NCBI GenBank assembly: GCA_049275655.1
Contig: JBASUY010000030.1
Coordinates: forward strand, 124,001 to 188,000
Origin: Sherwoodlollariibacterium sp049275655
GTDB taxonomy: Bacteria > Omnitrophota > Gorgyraeia > Gygaellales > Profunditerraquicolaceae
DNA length: 64,000 bases
Direction of reading: 5' to 3'
Positions 33,645-42,632 of this stretch are shown here, one piece after another (position 1 is the first letter of the stretch; each line of letters begins with the position of its first letter). Below the pieces are notes generated by a model. The model saw only the letters and a list, made by a program, of their open reading frames with translations, was not told where the DNA came from and did no database searches. Position numbers and translations under genes: made by a program.

Positions 33645-35231
33645 TTAAATCCTGATTCCTTTTGCTGTTAAAATGTTCTCTAACTTTTTTATCTTCTGGA
33701 CCAATTCATTTGAAGCGCGACTGTCTATATTCCAAACGCTGATTGCCCTGCCTCCGGGCTTATCGCGCCCAATAGTCATAGCGGCAATATTAACATCCTC
33801 TCTTCCTAAGAGCGTCCCTAAACTTCCGATTAGGCCCTTCTTATCTAAGTTTTCAATATATATCATATCCCGTGAAGGAGCAAGCTCAAGATAGTATTCG
33901 TCAATCTTAATAATCCTCGGTTGCTTATTCCCTGATAAGGTCCCTGAAATTACCCGCGACTCTTTATCCGTCTTTAACTCAACCTGAATAAGGTTTACAA
34001 ACTCCCCTTCTTTAGGAGATTTTGCCTCTTTAATTTTAATCCCTCTCTCTTTAGCCAAAGAGACGGCATTAATAAAATTCACACTCTCATTTAATATCAA
34101 AGAGAGTAGCCCCTTGCATAGCGCCATAGTCAATGAGGTTACATCATAAGTAGCTATACTACCGCTATAGTTTATATCAAGCTCTAAAAATCTACCCTCT
34201 ACAAGCTGGCTGACAAAAGCCCCCATCTTCTCACAAAGGGATATATAAGGGTCAAGCATCTTACAGACCTCAGCCTCCAAACAGGGGTAATTAGCGGCAT
34301 TGCGTATCCCCTTACCTAATAATGCGTCACGGACAATCTCCGCTACCTCTATGGCGACATTTGCCTGCGCCTCCTCGGTTGACGCCCCTAAGTGGGGAGT
34401 AAGGATAACATTGTCCATCTTTAGAAATTCATGATTAATGTCAATAGGCTCTCTCTCAAAGACATCTAAGGCCGCCCCTGAGACCTTCCCCTTCTTAATC
34501 GCTGAGAGTAAAGCTGCTTCATCTACAACCCCTCCCCTTGAGCAGTTAATCAGGCGTACCCCGTCTTTCATCTGCGCAAACTCTTCATTAGATATCATAT
34601 GTTTAGTCTCTTCTGTAATAGGAATGTGTAAAGTAATGTAATCTGACTGACTAAACAAATCTTTTAACTCTACCACCTCTACCCCTAAGCCCTCGGCTAC
34701 GTCTTTAGATAAAAACGGGTCATAGGCTAAAACACGCATCCCAAAAGAAAGCGCACGCTTGGCAACTTCTTTGCCTATCCTGCCAAAACCAATAACCCCT
34801 AAGGCCTTAGCATAGAGCTCTACCCCCATAAACTTAGAACGCTTCCACTCCCCTTTTTTAGTAGAGATATTTGCCTGGGGTATATTGCGGGATAAGGCTA
34901 ATATCAAACTAAAGGCATGCTCTGCGGTAGAGATTGTATTTCCTCCAGGAGTATTCATTACAATAACGCCCTTCTGAGTCGCTGCATCAAGATCAATATT
35001 ATCAAGCCCCACGCCCGCACGCCCAATAACCTTTAACCTATCGGCAGAGGCAATAATATCCTTAGTTACTTTGGTAGCGCTACGCACCAAAAGCGCATCA
35101 TAATCTTTTATTATGCCTTTTAACTCTTCCGAAGAAAGCCCTGTCTTTACCTCAACTTCAAAGTCCTTTATCTCTTTTAATATCTTCAAACTCTCCTCCG
35201 AAAGAGGGTCGCTTACTAAAATTTTAAACAT
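33645..35231 (-). CDS. serA: D-3-phosphoglycerate dehydrogenase
   Basis: 528 residues, the long type with substrate-binding, NAD, intervening (ASB) and ACT domains. First step of serine synthesis. VRSATKVTKDII, NTPGGNTISTAEHA, LGVIGFGRIGKEVA (Rossmann), INCSRGGVVDEAAL and the catalytic His in ILTPHLGASTEEAQ are visible. C-terminal ACT domain from about 455 (MIYIENLDKKGLIGSLGTLL) implies serine feedback. Sits 16 bases after the class V aminotransferase, its likely pathway partner. Confidence 0.97.
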   Translation of the reverse strand: MFKILVSDPLSEESLKILKEIKDFEVEVKTGLSSEELKGIIKDYDALLVRSATKVTKDIIASADRLKVIGRAGVGLDNIDLDAATQKGVIVMNTPGGNTISTAEHAFSLILALSRNIPQANISTKKGEWKRSKFMGVELYAKALGVIGFGRIGKEVAKRALSFGMRVLAYDPFLSKDVAEGLGVEVVELKDLFSQSDYITLHIPITEETKHMISNEEFAQMKDGVRLINCSRGGVVDEAALLSAIKKGKVSGAALDVFEREPIDINHEFLKMDNVILTPHLGASTEEAQANVAIEVAEIVRDALLGKGIRNAANYPCLEAEVCKMLDPYISLCEKMGAFVSQLVEGRFLELDINYSGSIATYDVTSLTMALCKGLLSLILNESVNFINAVSLAKERGIKIKEAKSPKEGEFVNLIQVELKTDKESRVISGTLSGNKQPRIIKIDEYYLELAPSRDMIYIENLDKKGLIGSLGTLLGREDVNIAAMTIGRDKPGGRAISVWNIDSRASNELVQKIKKLENILTAKGIRI

Positions 35232-35247
35232 TGCTCTTGCCTCCTGA

Positions 35248-36387
35248 TTATTCTTTTAAAAACTCCTCTTGCGCGGCTCTAACCCCGCTTCCCAAATCAA
35301 ACTTATGCCCCATTTGAAAGAGCACTTTTTCCAAACAAGATATGCCTAATATTATATCAAACTCTTCAATAAAACCCATATGCGCAATCCTGATTATCTT
35401 CCCCTTAAGCTCATCCTGCCCTCCGGCAACAGTAACTCCGTAAGTATCGCGCATTTTTTTAACTAACTTTTCTCCGTCAATACCCTCAGGCAGGCAAGCG
35501 GCAGTAACGACATCCGAGCCAAATTGCGCAGAGAGTAACTTAAGGCCTAAGGCCTTAATCGCTGCTCTGGTAGCTCCTGCCAACCTTTTATGCCTTGCAA
35601 ATACCTTCTCTAACCCATCTTGCTTTATTATCTTAAGCGACTCATTTAAAGCGATTATAAGGGTAATCGCCGGGGTAAAGGGGGTATCCGTCTTATCTAA
35701 TGCCTTTTTAGCCTTTTTTAAATCAAAGTAATACTTAGGGCTCTTAGACGCTTCAATTAACTTAAATGCCTTTTGGCTTACCGAGATAAAACCTAACCCC
35801 GGAGGAAGCATTAAGCCCTTTTGCGAGCCGGATATAACTACATCTACTCTCCAGTCATCAGTCTTTAAGTCAATCGCCCCTAACCCGCTTATAGCATCAA
35901 CAACTAAAACTGCCTGCGTATCCTTAACTATCCTACCGATAGCCTCTATGTCAAAGACTACCCCGGTTGAGGTCTCACAGAGAGTAGCAAATACTACCTT
36001 TATTTTTTGATTCGCCTTAAGCGCGTTAGCTATATCTAAAGGGTTGACTACCTTGCCCCACTCAACATTAATAACCTCCGTATTTATCCCGTATGCCTTG
36101 CAGATTTCTGCCCAACGCTCTCCAAACTTACCCCCTTGGACGACTAAAGCCGTATCTGCGCAGGATAAGAGATTAACAACCGCCGCCTCCATCGCCCCTG
36201 TCCCGGAAGAGGATAAGATAAAGACATCGTTCTTCGTCTGATAAACATATTTTAATCCTTCAACCGCCTCTTTTAATATCGCCTGAAATTGAGGGGTACG
36301 GTGATGAATAATCGGTTTACTCGCCGCGCTTAAAACCTCTTCGGGCAAAGGCGTAGGCCCGGGTGTTAAAAGATAATTTTTACGCAT
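35248..36387 (-). CDS. class V aminotransferase (phosphoserine/serine-pyruvate type)
   Basis: 379 residues, PLP enzyme of the alanine-glyoxylate/serine-pyruvate subgroup. Begins with YLLTPGPTPLPEEVL and HHRTPQFQAIL. The PLP site includes LVVDAISGLGAIDL and the Schiff-base Lys in ISGSQKGLMLPPGL. RIAHMGF is the C-terminal signature with the substrate Arg. Direct coupling to serA suggests it is the phosphoserine aminotransferase of this organism, as in archaea and some bacteria that lack classical SerC. Glyoxylate-linked serine use is the alternative. Confidence 0.85.
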   Translation of the reverse strand: MRKNYLLTPGPTPLPEEVLSAASKPIIHHRTPQFQAILKEAVEGLKYVYQTKNDVFILSSSGTGAMEAAVVNLLSCADTALVVQGGKFGERWAEICKAYGINTEVINVEWGKVVNPLDIANALKANQKIKVVFATLCETSTGVVFDIEAIGRIVKDTQAVLVVDAISGLGAIDLKTDDWRVDVVISGSQKGLMLPPGLGFISVSQKAFKLIEASKSPKYYFDLKKAKKALDKTDTPFTPAITLIIALNESLKIIKQDGLEKVFARHKRLAGATRAAIKALGLKLLSAQFGSDVVTAACLPEGIDGEKLVKKMRDTYGVTVAGGQDELKGKIIRIAHMGFIEEFDIILGISCLEKVLFQMGHKFDLGSGVRAAQEEFLKE

Positions 36388-36433
36388 ATTAGTTCCTTTC
36401 TCTATCTGTTTTTTTTAAAAAAGATTAGTAGGA

Positions 36434-37042
36434 TTACTTCTTCTTCCCCGGCAAGATAACCTCATCAACTAAACCGTATTCCTTGGCCTCTTCTGCCGAC
36501 ATAAAATAATCCCTGTCCGTATCTTTCTGGATTTTTTCCAGTGGCTGTCCGGTATGCAAAGAGAGTATCTGGTTAATCTTATCGCGCATATTTAAGATTT
36601 CTTTTGCGTGCCGCGAGATATCCTCAGCCTGCCCCTGCACCCCTCCCCAAGGCTGGTGTATCATAACTCTTGAGTTAGGCAGAGACTGCCGCTTACCCTT
36701 TGTCCCGGCGCATAATAAAAGTGCTCCCATACTTGAGGCTTGGCCTACACAATAAGTGGCTATATCGCATTTCACAAATTGCATCGTATCATAAATTGCT
36801 AAACCTGCGGTAACCGAACCCCCGGGGGAGTTAATATATATATTGATATCCTTAGCATAGTCTTCCATCTGTAAAAAGAGTATCTGTGCGATAATTAGAT
36901 TAGCTATATAATCATCAATGGGAGTGCCGATAAAGATAATCCTATCCTTTAATAGCCTTGAGTATATATCATAGGCCCGCTCATAACCCCTTGCCGTCTG
37001 CTCTATAACCATAGGAACTAATGTTTGCCCTTTAATACTCAT
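36434..37042 (-). CDS. clpP: ATP-dependent Clp protease proteolytic subunit
   Basis: 202 residues from the chosen ATG. Catalytic triad seen as Ser in GQASSMGALLL, His in RVMIHQPWGG, and Asp in the DTDRDYFMSAEEAKEYGL region. IFIGTPIDDYIANLIIAQ and NSPGGSVTAGLAIYDTM are standard. The frame opens earlier (37084), but MSIKGQTLVPMVIEQ fits the family, and AAGGAGG lies 5 bases before this ATG. Follows the trigger factor gene as usual; clpX is not the next gene here. Confidence 0.97.
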   Translation of the reverse strand: MSIKGQTLVPMVIEQTARGYERAYDIYSRLLKDRIIFIGTPIDDYIANLIIAQILFLQMEDYAKDINIYINSPGGSVTAGLAIYDTMQFVKCDIATYCVGQASSMGALLLCAGTKGKRQSLPNSRVMIHQPWGGVQGQAEDISRHAKEILNMRDKINQILSLHTGQPLEKIQKDTDRDYFMSAEEAKEYGLVDEVILPGKKK

Positions 37043-37047
37043 CCCTA

Positions 37048-37054
37048 CCTCCTT
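37048..37054 (-). promoter_or_regulatory. ribosome-binding site deciding the clpP start
   Basis: AAGGAGG on the minus strand, 5 bases before the ATG at 37042. It rules out the upstream start at 37084, which overlaps tig. Confidence 0.75.
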
Positions 37055-37065
37055 AAAATATTTTT

Positions 37066-37944
37066 TTAATCCGTTATCTTCCAATCCGCCTCTTTTAATA
37101 AAAGCTCCATTACCTTGCGCGGCATATGCTCATCTACCGGAATATTCTCTCTTTTAGCTATTGAGGATAATATCAAATAAACCTTAACCTGCCTCTTTGC
37201 CTCAGGCTCAAGGTCTTTAAGCATCTTCTCTTCTTGGGCCTCTATCTTTTCACGCTGAATGCCTTTTAAGGCTAAATCTAATTTAGCCTGCCTAAGCATA
37301 TCCTCCTTTTGGCGCTTAACCATAGATTGAGGTAGACTAAACTCTACGCCCTTAAGCAAGTTTTCAACTATCTGATTCTCCAAATCCTGCCTTTGGGCAT
37401 TCTCTTTATTTAGATAGATTTGTTTCTCTAAAACATTTTCTAACTCTAAAAGCGTAGGATACCCCAAAGACCTTGCTAAATTATCCTCTAACTTTTCAAT
37501 CTTACGCGCCTCTTTAAACGAATCTATGCTCCGCTTAACCTCGTCAGAAGAGACCTTTGTATTCTTATAATTAATCTTTATCCCTTTATAATCTTTTATA
37601 CTAACCTCAGGCATCACCTCTACCTTAGCCTTAAAAGAAAGGTTGTTGCGGCTTAATTTCACGTCCGAGACCTGCGGAAGCTCAACAACATCCAGCCCCT
37701 CTTTGTTTACTGCTTGGCTGTAAATATCAGGGATTAACTCTTTTAAGACCTGCTCATGGGCCGCTGCGCTAAATTTCTTTTCTATAATATCCCTTGGGGC
37801 ATGCCCGGGCCTAAAGCCGGGGACCTTTGCCTCCTGTGAAATACGCTTGAAGACATCGTCAAATTTCTTCTCTACGACATCAGCGCCTACTTCAATATTA
37901 ATCTCCCTTGTATTGCCGTCAATTTTTTTTACTTCAGTCTTCAT
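37066..37944 (-). CDS. tig: trigger factor lacking the PPIase domain
   Basis: 292 residues compared with about 430 in E. coli. N-terminal ribosome-binding domain (1-115) has the signature VPGFRPGHAPRDII (41-54), the loop that docks on L23. The FKBP-type prolyl isomerase domain, normally about residues 150-245, is absent. Residues about 145-292 read straight into the C-terminal chaperone arms (LARSLGYPTLLELENVLEK, then EFSLPQSMVKRQKEDML). The frame is open and clpP follows, so this is a real short variant rather than a truncation. Such PPIase-less forms are still expected to be holdase chaperones. Confidence 0.92.
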   Translation of the reverse strand: MKTEVKKIDGNTREINIEVGADVVEKKFDDVFKRISQEAKVPGFRPGHAPRDIIEKKFSAAAHEQVLKELIPDIYSQAVNKEGLDVVELPQVSDVKLSRNNLSFKAKVEVMPEVSIKDYKGIKINYKNTKVSSDEVKRSIDSFKEARKIEKLEDNLARSLGYPTLLELENVLEKQIYLNKENAQRQDLENQIVENLLKGVEFSLPQSMVKRQKEDMLRQAKLDLALKGIQREKIEAQEEKMLKDLEPEAKRQVKVYLILSSIAKRENIPVDEHMPRKVMELLLKEADWKITD

Positions 37945-37964
37945 CTTTTCCTTTCATTATAAAA

Positions 37965-38687
37965 TTACATTCTAAACTTTTCCCCTAAATAGACTTTCCT
38001 TGCCTTGCTGTTATTAATAAGCTCATCTGCCGTGCCTGAGATAAGAATCTTTCCTTCGGCTATAAGATATGCTCTATCAGTAATAGATAAAGTCTCCCTT
38101 ACATTATGGTCGGTTAAAAGTATGCCTAAACCCTTTCCTTTAAGCTCCTTTATAATCTCCTGGGCCTCATTAACTACTATCGGATCTATCCCGGAAAAAG
38201 GCTCGTCTAAAAGTATAAAAGAAGGATTGGTGACTAATGCCCGGGTAATCTCAAGCCTTCGCCTCTCTCCCCCTGAAAGGGTGTAAGATTTATTCTTCCT
38301 TAAATGCGCTATATTCAACTCGTCAAGAAGGTTATTCAACCTTCTTAGCCTCTCTCTTCTCCCTATGGGGAGAGTCTCCAATATCGCCATTATATTCTCT
38401 TCAACCGTCAACTTCCTGAATATAGACGCTTCCTGCGAAAGATAACTTATCCCAAAACGGCAACGCTCATGAATAGGAAGATTAGTAATATCATAATTGT
38501 CAAATACTATCCTGCCGCGGTTAGGGGGGATAATGCCTACGACCATATAAAAGGTAGTAGTCTTACCTGCGCCATTAGGGCCTAAGAGCCCTACAATCTC
38601 GCCACGCTTAACTAAGATATCAACGCCGCAGACAACCTCTCTATCGTTATAAGATTTACTTAAGCCCTTAATCTCTAAAAGATGCAT
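37965..38687 (-). CDS. lptB: LPS export ABC transporter ATPase
   Basis: 240 residues. Cytoplasmic ATPase of the LptB2FGC complex that extracts LPS from the inner membrane. Walker A GPNGAGKTTTFYMVVG, Q-loop YLSQEASIFRKL, signature LSGGERRRLEITRAL, Walker B FILLDEPFSGIDP and the H-switch LLTDHNVRETL are present. Four bases after the lptC-lptA fusion; lptF and lptG are not in the window. Confidence 0.97.
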   Translation of the reverse strand: MHLLEIKGLSKSYNDREVVCGVDILVKRGEIVGLLGPNGAGKTTTFYMVVGIIPPNRGRIVFDNYDITNLPIHERCRFGISYLSQEASIFRKLTVEENIMAILETLPIGRRERLRRLNNLLDELNIAHLRKNKSYTLSGGERRRLEITRALVTNPSFILLDEPFSGIDPIVVNEAQEIIKELKGKGLGILLTDHNVRETLSITDRAYLIAEGKILISGTADELINNSKARKVYLGEKFRM

Positions 38688-38690
38688 CTT

Positions 38691-39566
38691 TTAAAACTCT
38701 TCCTTAGAATAAAAAACCAGCTGAGGCTTGCCGTTTAATATTATCTTCTTGTCTTTAGCATTATACACAGCCTCATCGCTATAAGAGATATTATCCCCGC
38801 GGATTATCCTTACATTGCCTTTGGCTATTATCATCTCTATACTCCCGGCCACAGGCTCTTGGGGGGAACCTACTTTTTTTACTTCGCTTCTATCCGTAGC
38901 AAAGAAGGCATCCATCCTATCACTATAAATTATAATATCCTGCCTCTCTACTCTGACATTATTATAAAATGTGGCTATATTCTTATTATAATCAACCTCA
39001 AGCGGCCCGTCACAGGTAATAAGAACCTTGCCTTTATTTAGATTATCCGTAATGATTTCTGTTGGTAAAGGGCTGATATCTACCCTTATATCTTTATTTA
39101 AAGAGACCTTATTAAGGTTAGGCTCTCCCAGGGCACCTACCCCGGAGATATTTATATTATCCCTATTAATATTTACCTTATCCTCTGTAGCGACTAACTT
39201 ATTCCTCCTATCCCAATCCATAGAGTCGGTAGTAAGTTTAGTCCCTTTAGAGGTGGTGATTACCACATTATCTTCTAAATAGACCTTATCTTCGCTCTTA
39301 TTAAAATCCCCTTTTTTTGCGGTAAGGTTAACTTTTTCATCTTCCGTGTATAGGTTTCCACTTATGTCCTTTAACTTTACCACCTCTGTAAAAACATCCG
39401 CTGACTTGCCTGATATATCCCAACTCTTTCTCCCCTTATCCTCATACCCGGATAAGGAAAAATCGCTTATCTGCTGTAACGGGGTTTCAGAAGAAAAAGA
39501 GGCGAGGGCATTCCGAAAAAATAAAAAGAAAAAGAAAACCAAAAGCGCTACTATTCTAACGCTCAT
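38691..39566 (-). CDS. LptC-LptA fusion, periplasmic LPS bridge protein
   Basis: 291 residues with an N-terminal membrane anchor or signal (IVALLVFFFFLFFRNALA). Residues about 30-165 match LptC (FSLSGYEDKGRKSWDISGKSADVF, split here for length, then TAKKGDFNKSEDKVYLEDNV). Residues about 170-291 match the OstA/LptA repeat (TCDGPLEVDYNKNIATFYNNV, VERQDIIIYSDRMDAFF, IIAKGNVRIIRGDNISYSDEA). Both are beta-jellyroll modules that carry LPS across the periplasm, and joining them would make one continuous bridge segment. Placed between kdsC (11-base overlap) and lptB, the order in which separate lptC and lptA normally occur. Confidence 0.85.
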   Translation of the reverse strand: MSVRIVALLVFFFFLFFRNALASFSSETPLQQISDFSLSGYEDKGRKSWDISGKSADVFTEVVKLKDISGNLYTEDEKVNLTAKKGDFNKSEDKVYLEDNVVITTSKGTKLTTDSMDWDRRNKLVATEDKVNINRDNINISGVGALGEPNLNKVSLNKDIRVDISPLPTEIITDNLNKGKVLITCDGPLEVDYNKNIATFYNNVRVERQDIIIYSDRMDAFFATDRSEVKKVGSPQEPVAGSIEMIIAKGNVRIIRGDNISYSDEAVYNAKDKKIILNGKPQLVFYSKEEF

Positions 39567-40089
39567 ACTCTCTTATAATCCCTCTCCACTTTCCTTGCGC
39601 TTTAAGTATCAACTCTGCTACCTCGCGAACAGCCCCTCTGCCTCCGTGTTTTACGGTTATATAAGAAGCTACTCTTTTTATCTCAGGGCAGGCATTGGCT
39701 ACCGCGACCTTAAAACCTACCTGCCTCATCAAGCCTAAATCCACAAGATCATCGCCGACAAAACAGACCTCATCTTTTTTTACTTTATATTTTTTAAGCA
39801 GGCTTGCTAATATAGCGCTCTTAGGAGAGATATCCCTGTAAACCTCATCAACCCTCATATCAATAGCTCTTGGGCTTATCGCCTCTGAACCTTTAGCAGT
39901 AATAAGAACGGTCTTAACCCCCACCCTACTTAAAAGATACACGCCTAAGCCGTCGTGAACATCAAAGAACTTAGAATCCCTATGTTTTGAGTCATAGATT
40001 ATGCGCCCGTCGGTAAGCACCCCATCTACATCTAAAAGCAATAGTTTTATTTTCTTTGCTAAACTTTTTATCTTCTTTTTTTCCGTCAT
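39556..40089 (-). CDS. kdsC: 3-deoxy-D-manno-octulosonate 8-phosphate phosphatase
   Basis: 177 residues, HAD-superfamily tetramer that hydrolyses Kdo-8-phosphate to Kdo. Catalytic motif LLLDVDGVLTDGRI (Asp 20 and Asp 22), VKTVLITAKGSEA, and CFVGDDLVDLGLMRQVG are diagnostic. Co-linear with kdsD, kdsA and kdsB, giving the full Kdo supply pathway. Confidence 0.96.
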   Translation of the reverse strand: MTEKKKIKSLAKKIKLLLLDVDGVLTDGRIIYDSKHRDSKFFDVHDGLGVYLLSRVGVKTVLITAKGSEAISPRAIDMRVDEVYRDISPKSAILASLLKKYKVKKDEVCFVGDDLVDLGLMRQVGFKVAVANACPEIKRVASYITVKHGGRGAVREVAELILKAQGKWRGIIREYER

Positions 40090-40093
40090 ATCT

Positions 40094-41062
40094 TTATATT
40101 AAACCCGCCTTAAGCAGGTCCTGAACATCCAACAACCCTACCGGATGTTTCTTTTTATCAACTACCGGAAGCTCATCTATGCGCCTCTCCTGCATAATAC
40201 GCATCGCCTCTGCCGCAAGCATATCTTTACTCACTACAACTGCAGACTTAGTCATAACCTCTTTTATCTTGCGTTTCGGCAGGTTAATATCTTTTTCAAA
40301 GTGCCTACGCAAATCTCCGTCGGTAAATATCCCGCTAAGCCTCCCCTTTTTATCTACTACTACGGCAGACCCTGCCCTTGCCTGCGTAATCTTTAAAAGC
40401 ACTTTTGAAACCTTCTCATCTTCTTTCACAAGGGGGCTTTGAGCGCCTGTACGCATGATATCTTCTACCTTTAAAAGTAACCGCCTCCCTAATGCCCCTC
40501 CGGGGTGGAAAAAAGCAAAATCCTTCTCTTTAAAACCCCTAAGTTCTAATAAACAAACTGCCAAAGCATCGCACATTGCAAGGGCTGCGGTTGTTGAAGC
40601 AGTAGGGGCTAAACCTAAAGGGCAGGCCTCTTTTTTTACCGAGATATCCAAGGCCAAGTCGCTATATTTGGCTAAGACTGATTTTAAATTTCCGGTAAGA
40701 GCAATTACCTTACACCCTATCTTTTTTAAAATAGGCAGAAACTTCTTCATCTCATCAGTAGAGCCGCTATTGGATAAGATAATTACGGTATCCTCAATAG
40801 TTACCCTGCCTAAATCTCCGTGCACTGCCTCAGCAGTATGCAAAAAAAGGCTTGGGGTACCGGTAGAGGCTAAGGTTGAAGATAGCTTTTGGGCGATTAT
40901 TCCGGTCTTACCCATTCCGCTTACAATAACCCTGCCTTTAGTCTTTAATATAATATTTACCGCCTGCTTAAAACTATTATCTATCCTTTTTTTAAGTTCC
41001 CTAATAGCCAAAGACTCAACCTCTAAGACCTCTCTTCCTCTTTTTAAAATATCAACTTTCAT
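40094..41062 (-). CDS. kdsD: D-arabinose 5-phosphate isomerase
   Basis: 322 residues. SIS domain (about 30-180) with GRVIVSGMGKTGIIAQKLSS and VIILSNSGSTDEMKKFLP, followed by HPGGALGRRL and two CBS domains (about 205-322). Makes arabinose-5-phosphate from ribulose-5-phosphate for Kdo. Overlaps the kdsA stop by four bases. Confidence 0.96.
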   Translation of the reverse strand: MKVDILKRGREVLEVESLAIRELKKRIDNSFKQAVNIILKTKGRVIVSGMGKTGIIAQKLSSTLASTGTPSLFLHTAEAVHGDLGRVTIEDTVIILSNSGSTDEMKKFLPILKKIGCKVIALTGNLKSVLAKYSDLALDISVKKEACPLGLAPTASTTAALAMCDALAVCLLELRGFKEKDFAFFHPGGALGRRLLLKVEDIMRTGAQSPLVKEDEKVSKVLLKITQARAGSAVVVDKKGRLSGIFTDGDLRRHFEKDINLPKRKIKEVMTKSAVVVSKDMLAAEAMRIMQERRIDELPVVDKKKHPVGLLDVQDLLKAGLI

Positions 41063-41892
41063 CCCTGGCCCTCTTTTTCCCCTAACGCCTTTCTTATCTT
41101 TATCGCCTGAAGAAGCAATTTATTTAAATTTTTTAAATCAAGCATATTCGGCCCATCGCAAAGCGCTTCATCCGGATTAGGATGCACCTCTAAGAATAGC
41201 CCGTCACAGCCAAAGGCAACCGCAGCACGCGAAAGCCCCTCAATAAACTCTCTATCTCCCCCTGAAGAACTACCTCTTCCTGCAGGTATCTGCACGCTAT
41301 GCGTAGCATCATAAATAACCGGATAACCGAATCGGCGCATAATCCCTAAAGACCTAAAATCCGTAACTAAATTATTGTAGCCAAAGGATGCCCCACGCTC
41401 GGTGATGATAATATTTTTATTCCCTGTTGACTCTGCCTTTTTTATTATAGGCAACATATCCCAAGGCGCTAAAAACTGACCCTTTTTTATATTTACCGCC
41501 TTACCGGTTTTAGCCGCAGCTATCACAATATCCGTCTGTCGGCATAAAAAAGCAGGTATCTGAATAATATCCAAGACCTTACCTGCTTCTATAATATCTT
41601 TTACGCAATGAACATCGCTTAATACGGGAACGCCTACTTTGGATTTTACCTTGTTTAAGATATCTAGTCCTCTTTTAAGCCCGGGACCACGGAAGGACTC
41701 TAAAGACATCCGATTAGCCTTATCAAAGCTCGCCTTGAATATAAAAGGGAATTTAAGTTTAGAAGCAATATCCTTTATCCTCTTAGCAGTATTTAAAACC
41801 TCTTGCTCTGATTCTATGACGCAAGGCCCGGCAATAAGGACTAATTTATTTTTATCTCCTATGCTTATATTCTTAACCTTAACCTGCTGCAT
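41059..41892 (-). CDS. kdsA: 3-deoxy-8-phosphooctulonate synthase
   Basis: 277 residues from the selected start. Condenses PEP and arabinose-5-phosphate. Motifs LIAGPCVIESEQEVL, FIFKASFDKANRMS, FLCRQTDIVIAAAKTG, ERGASFGYNNLV and EVHPNPDEALCDGPNML are present. The ATG at 41892 (MQQVKVKNISIG) is preceded by GAGG 7 bases away and overlaps the kdsB stop by 14 bases; a further in-frame start at 41922 lies deeper in kdsB and adds residues not typical of KdsA. Confidence 0.96.
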   Translation of the reverse strand: MQQVKVKNISIGDKNKLVLIAGPCVIESEQEVLNTAKRIKDIASKLKFPFIFKASFDKANRMSLESFRGPGLKRGLDILNKVKSKVGVPVLSDVHCVKDIIEAGKVLDIIQIPAFLCRQTDIVIAAAKTGKAVNIKKGQFLAPWDMLPIIKKAESTGNKNIIITERGASFGYNNLVTDFRSLGIMRRFGYPVIYDATHSVQIPAGRGSSSGGDREFIEGLSRAAVAFGCDGLFLEVHPNPDEALCDGPNMLDLKNLNKLLLQAIKIRKALGEKEGQG

Positions 41893-42631
41893 CAATTGCC
41901 TCTTTCTTAAGCAATTCCTCAACCCTAACTAAATCCTCAGGAGTATCTATGCCTATGGTATCAAATTTTGTCTCAATTACCTTAATCTTAAACCCTGCCT
42001 CTAATGCCCTTAATTGCTCTAACTTCTCCATCTCTTCTAAAGTAGACAGAGGCAGGTTCTTATATGTAAAAAGAAAATCCTTTGTATAACTGTAGAGCCC
42101 TATATGCTTAAAATAGACCGGATCTTTAACTTCAGAGTTAACCGCTAAATAGGGAATAGGGCTACGGGAAAAATATAAAGCAAACCCATTTCTATCTGTT
42201 ATTACCTTAACTAAATTAGGGTCATTAATCAAATCTTCATCCTCTATCCTCTTTTTAATCGTAGCCATAGAGACAGAATCATCCTCAACTAAAGCGCGCG
42301 AAACACTATCAATCATCGTAGGGTGTATAAGCGGCTCATCTGCCTGAATATTAACTATTACCTTAACATCCAAAGGGTTGACAACCTCGGCTATCCTATC
42401 CGTCCCGCAGGAGTGCTCCTTAGAAGTCAAAACAACTTTTGCCCCAAAAGCACTTGCCACAGAGGCAACTTCTTCATTATCGCAGGCGATTATAACCTCA
42501 TCAAGCATCCGTGCCTGCTTAGCCTTCTCCCAGACATGCTGAACCATGGGCTTGCCAGCTATCTGTGCTAAGACCTTTCCGTAAAAGCGTGTTGAAGAAT
42601 ACCTTGCCGGTATCACTCCAATTACATCCAT
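41879..42631 (-). CDS. kdsB: CMP-Kdo synthetase
   Basis: 250 residues. Activates Kdo with CTP for transfer by KdtA. IPARYSSTRFYGKVLAQI at the N-terminus, GTDRIAEV, NIQADEPLIHP, YFSRSPIPYL and KHIGLYSYTKDFL are family signatures. One base after the heptose kinase gene, with which it shares the promoter at about 43.7 kb. Confidence 0.97.
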   Translation of the reverse strand: MDVIGVIPARYSSTRFYGKVLAQIAGKPMVQHVWEKAKQARMLDEVIIACDNEEVASVASAFGAKVVLTSKEHSCGTDRIAEVVNPLDVKVIVNIQADEPLIHPTMIDSVSRALVEDDSVSMATIKKRIEDEDLINDPNLVKVITDRNGFALYFSRSPIPYLAVNSEVKDPVYFKHIGLYSYTKDFLFTYKNLPLSTLEEMEKLEQLRALEAGFKIKVIETKFDTIGIDTPEDLVRVEELLKKEAIDAAG

Positions 42632-42632
42632 C

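Noticed and set aside
40455..41180. 241-residue plus-strand open frame
   Set aside because: Antisense shadow of kdsD and the end of kdsA, both with clear family motifs.
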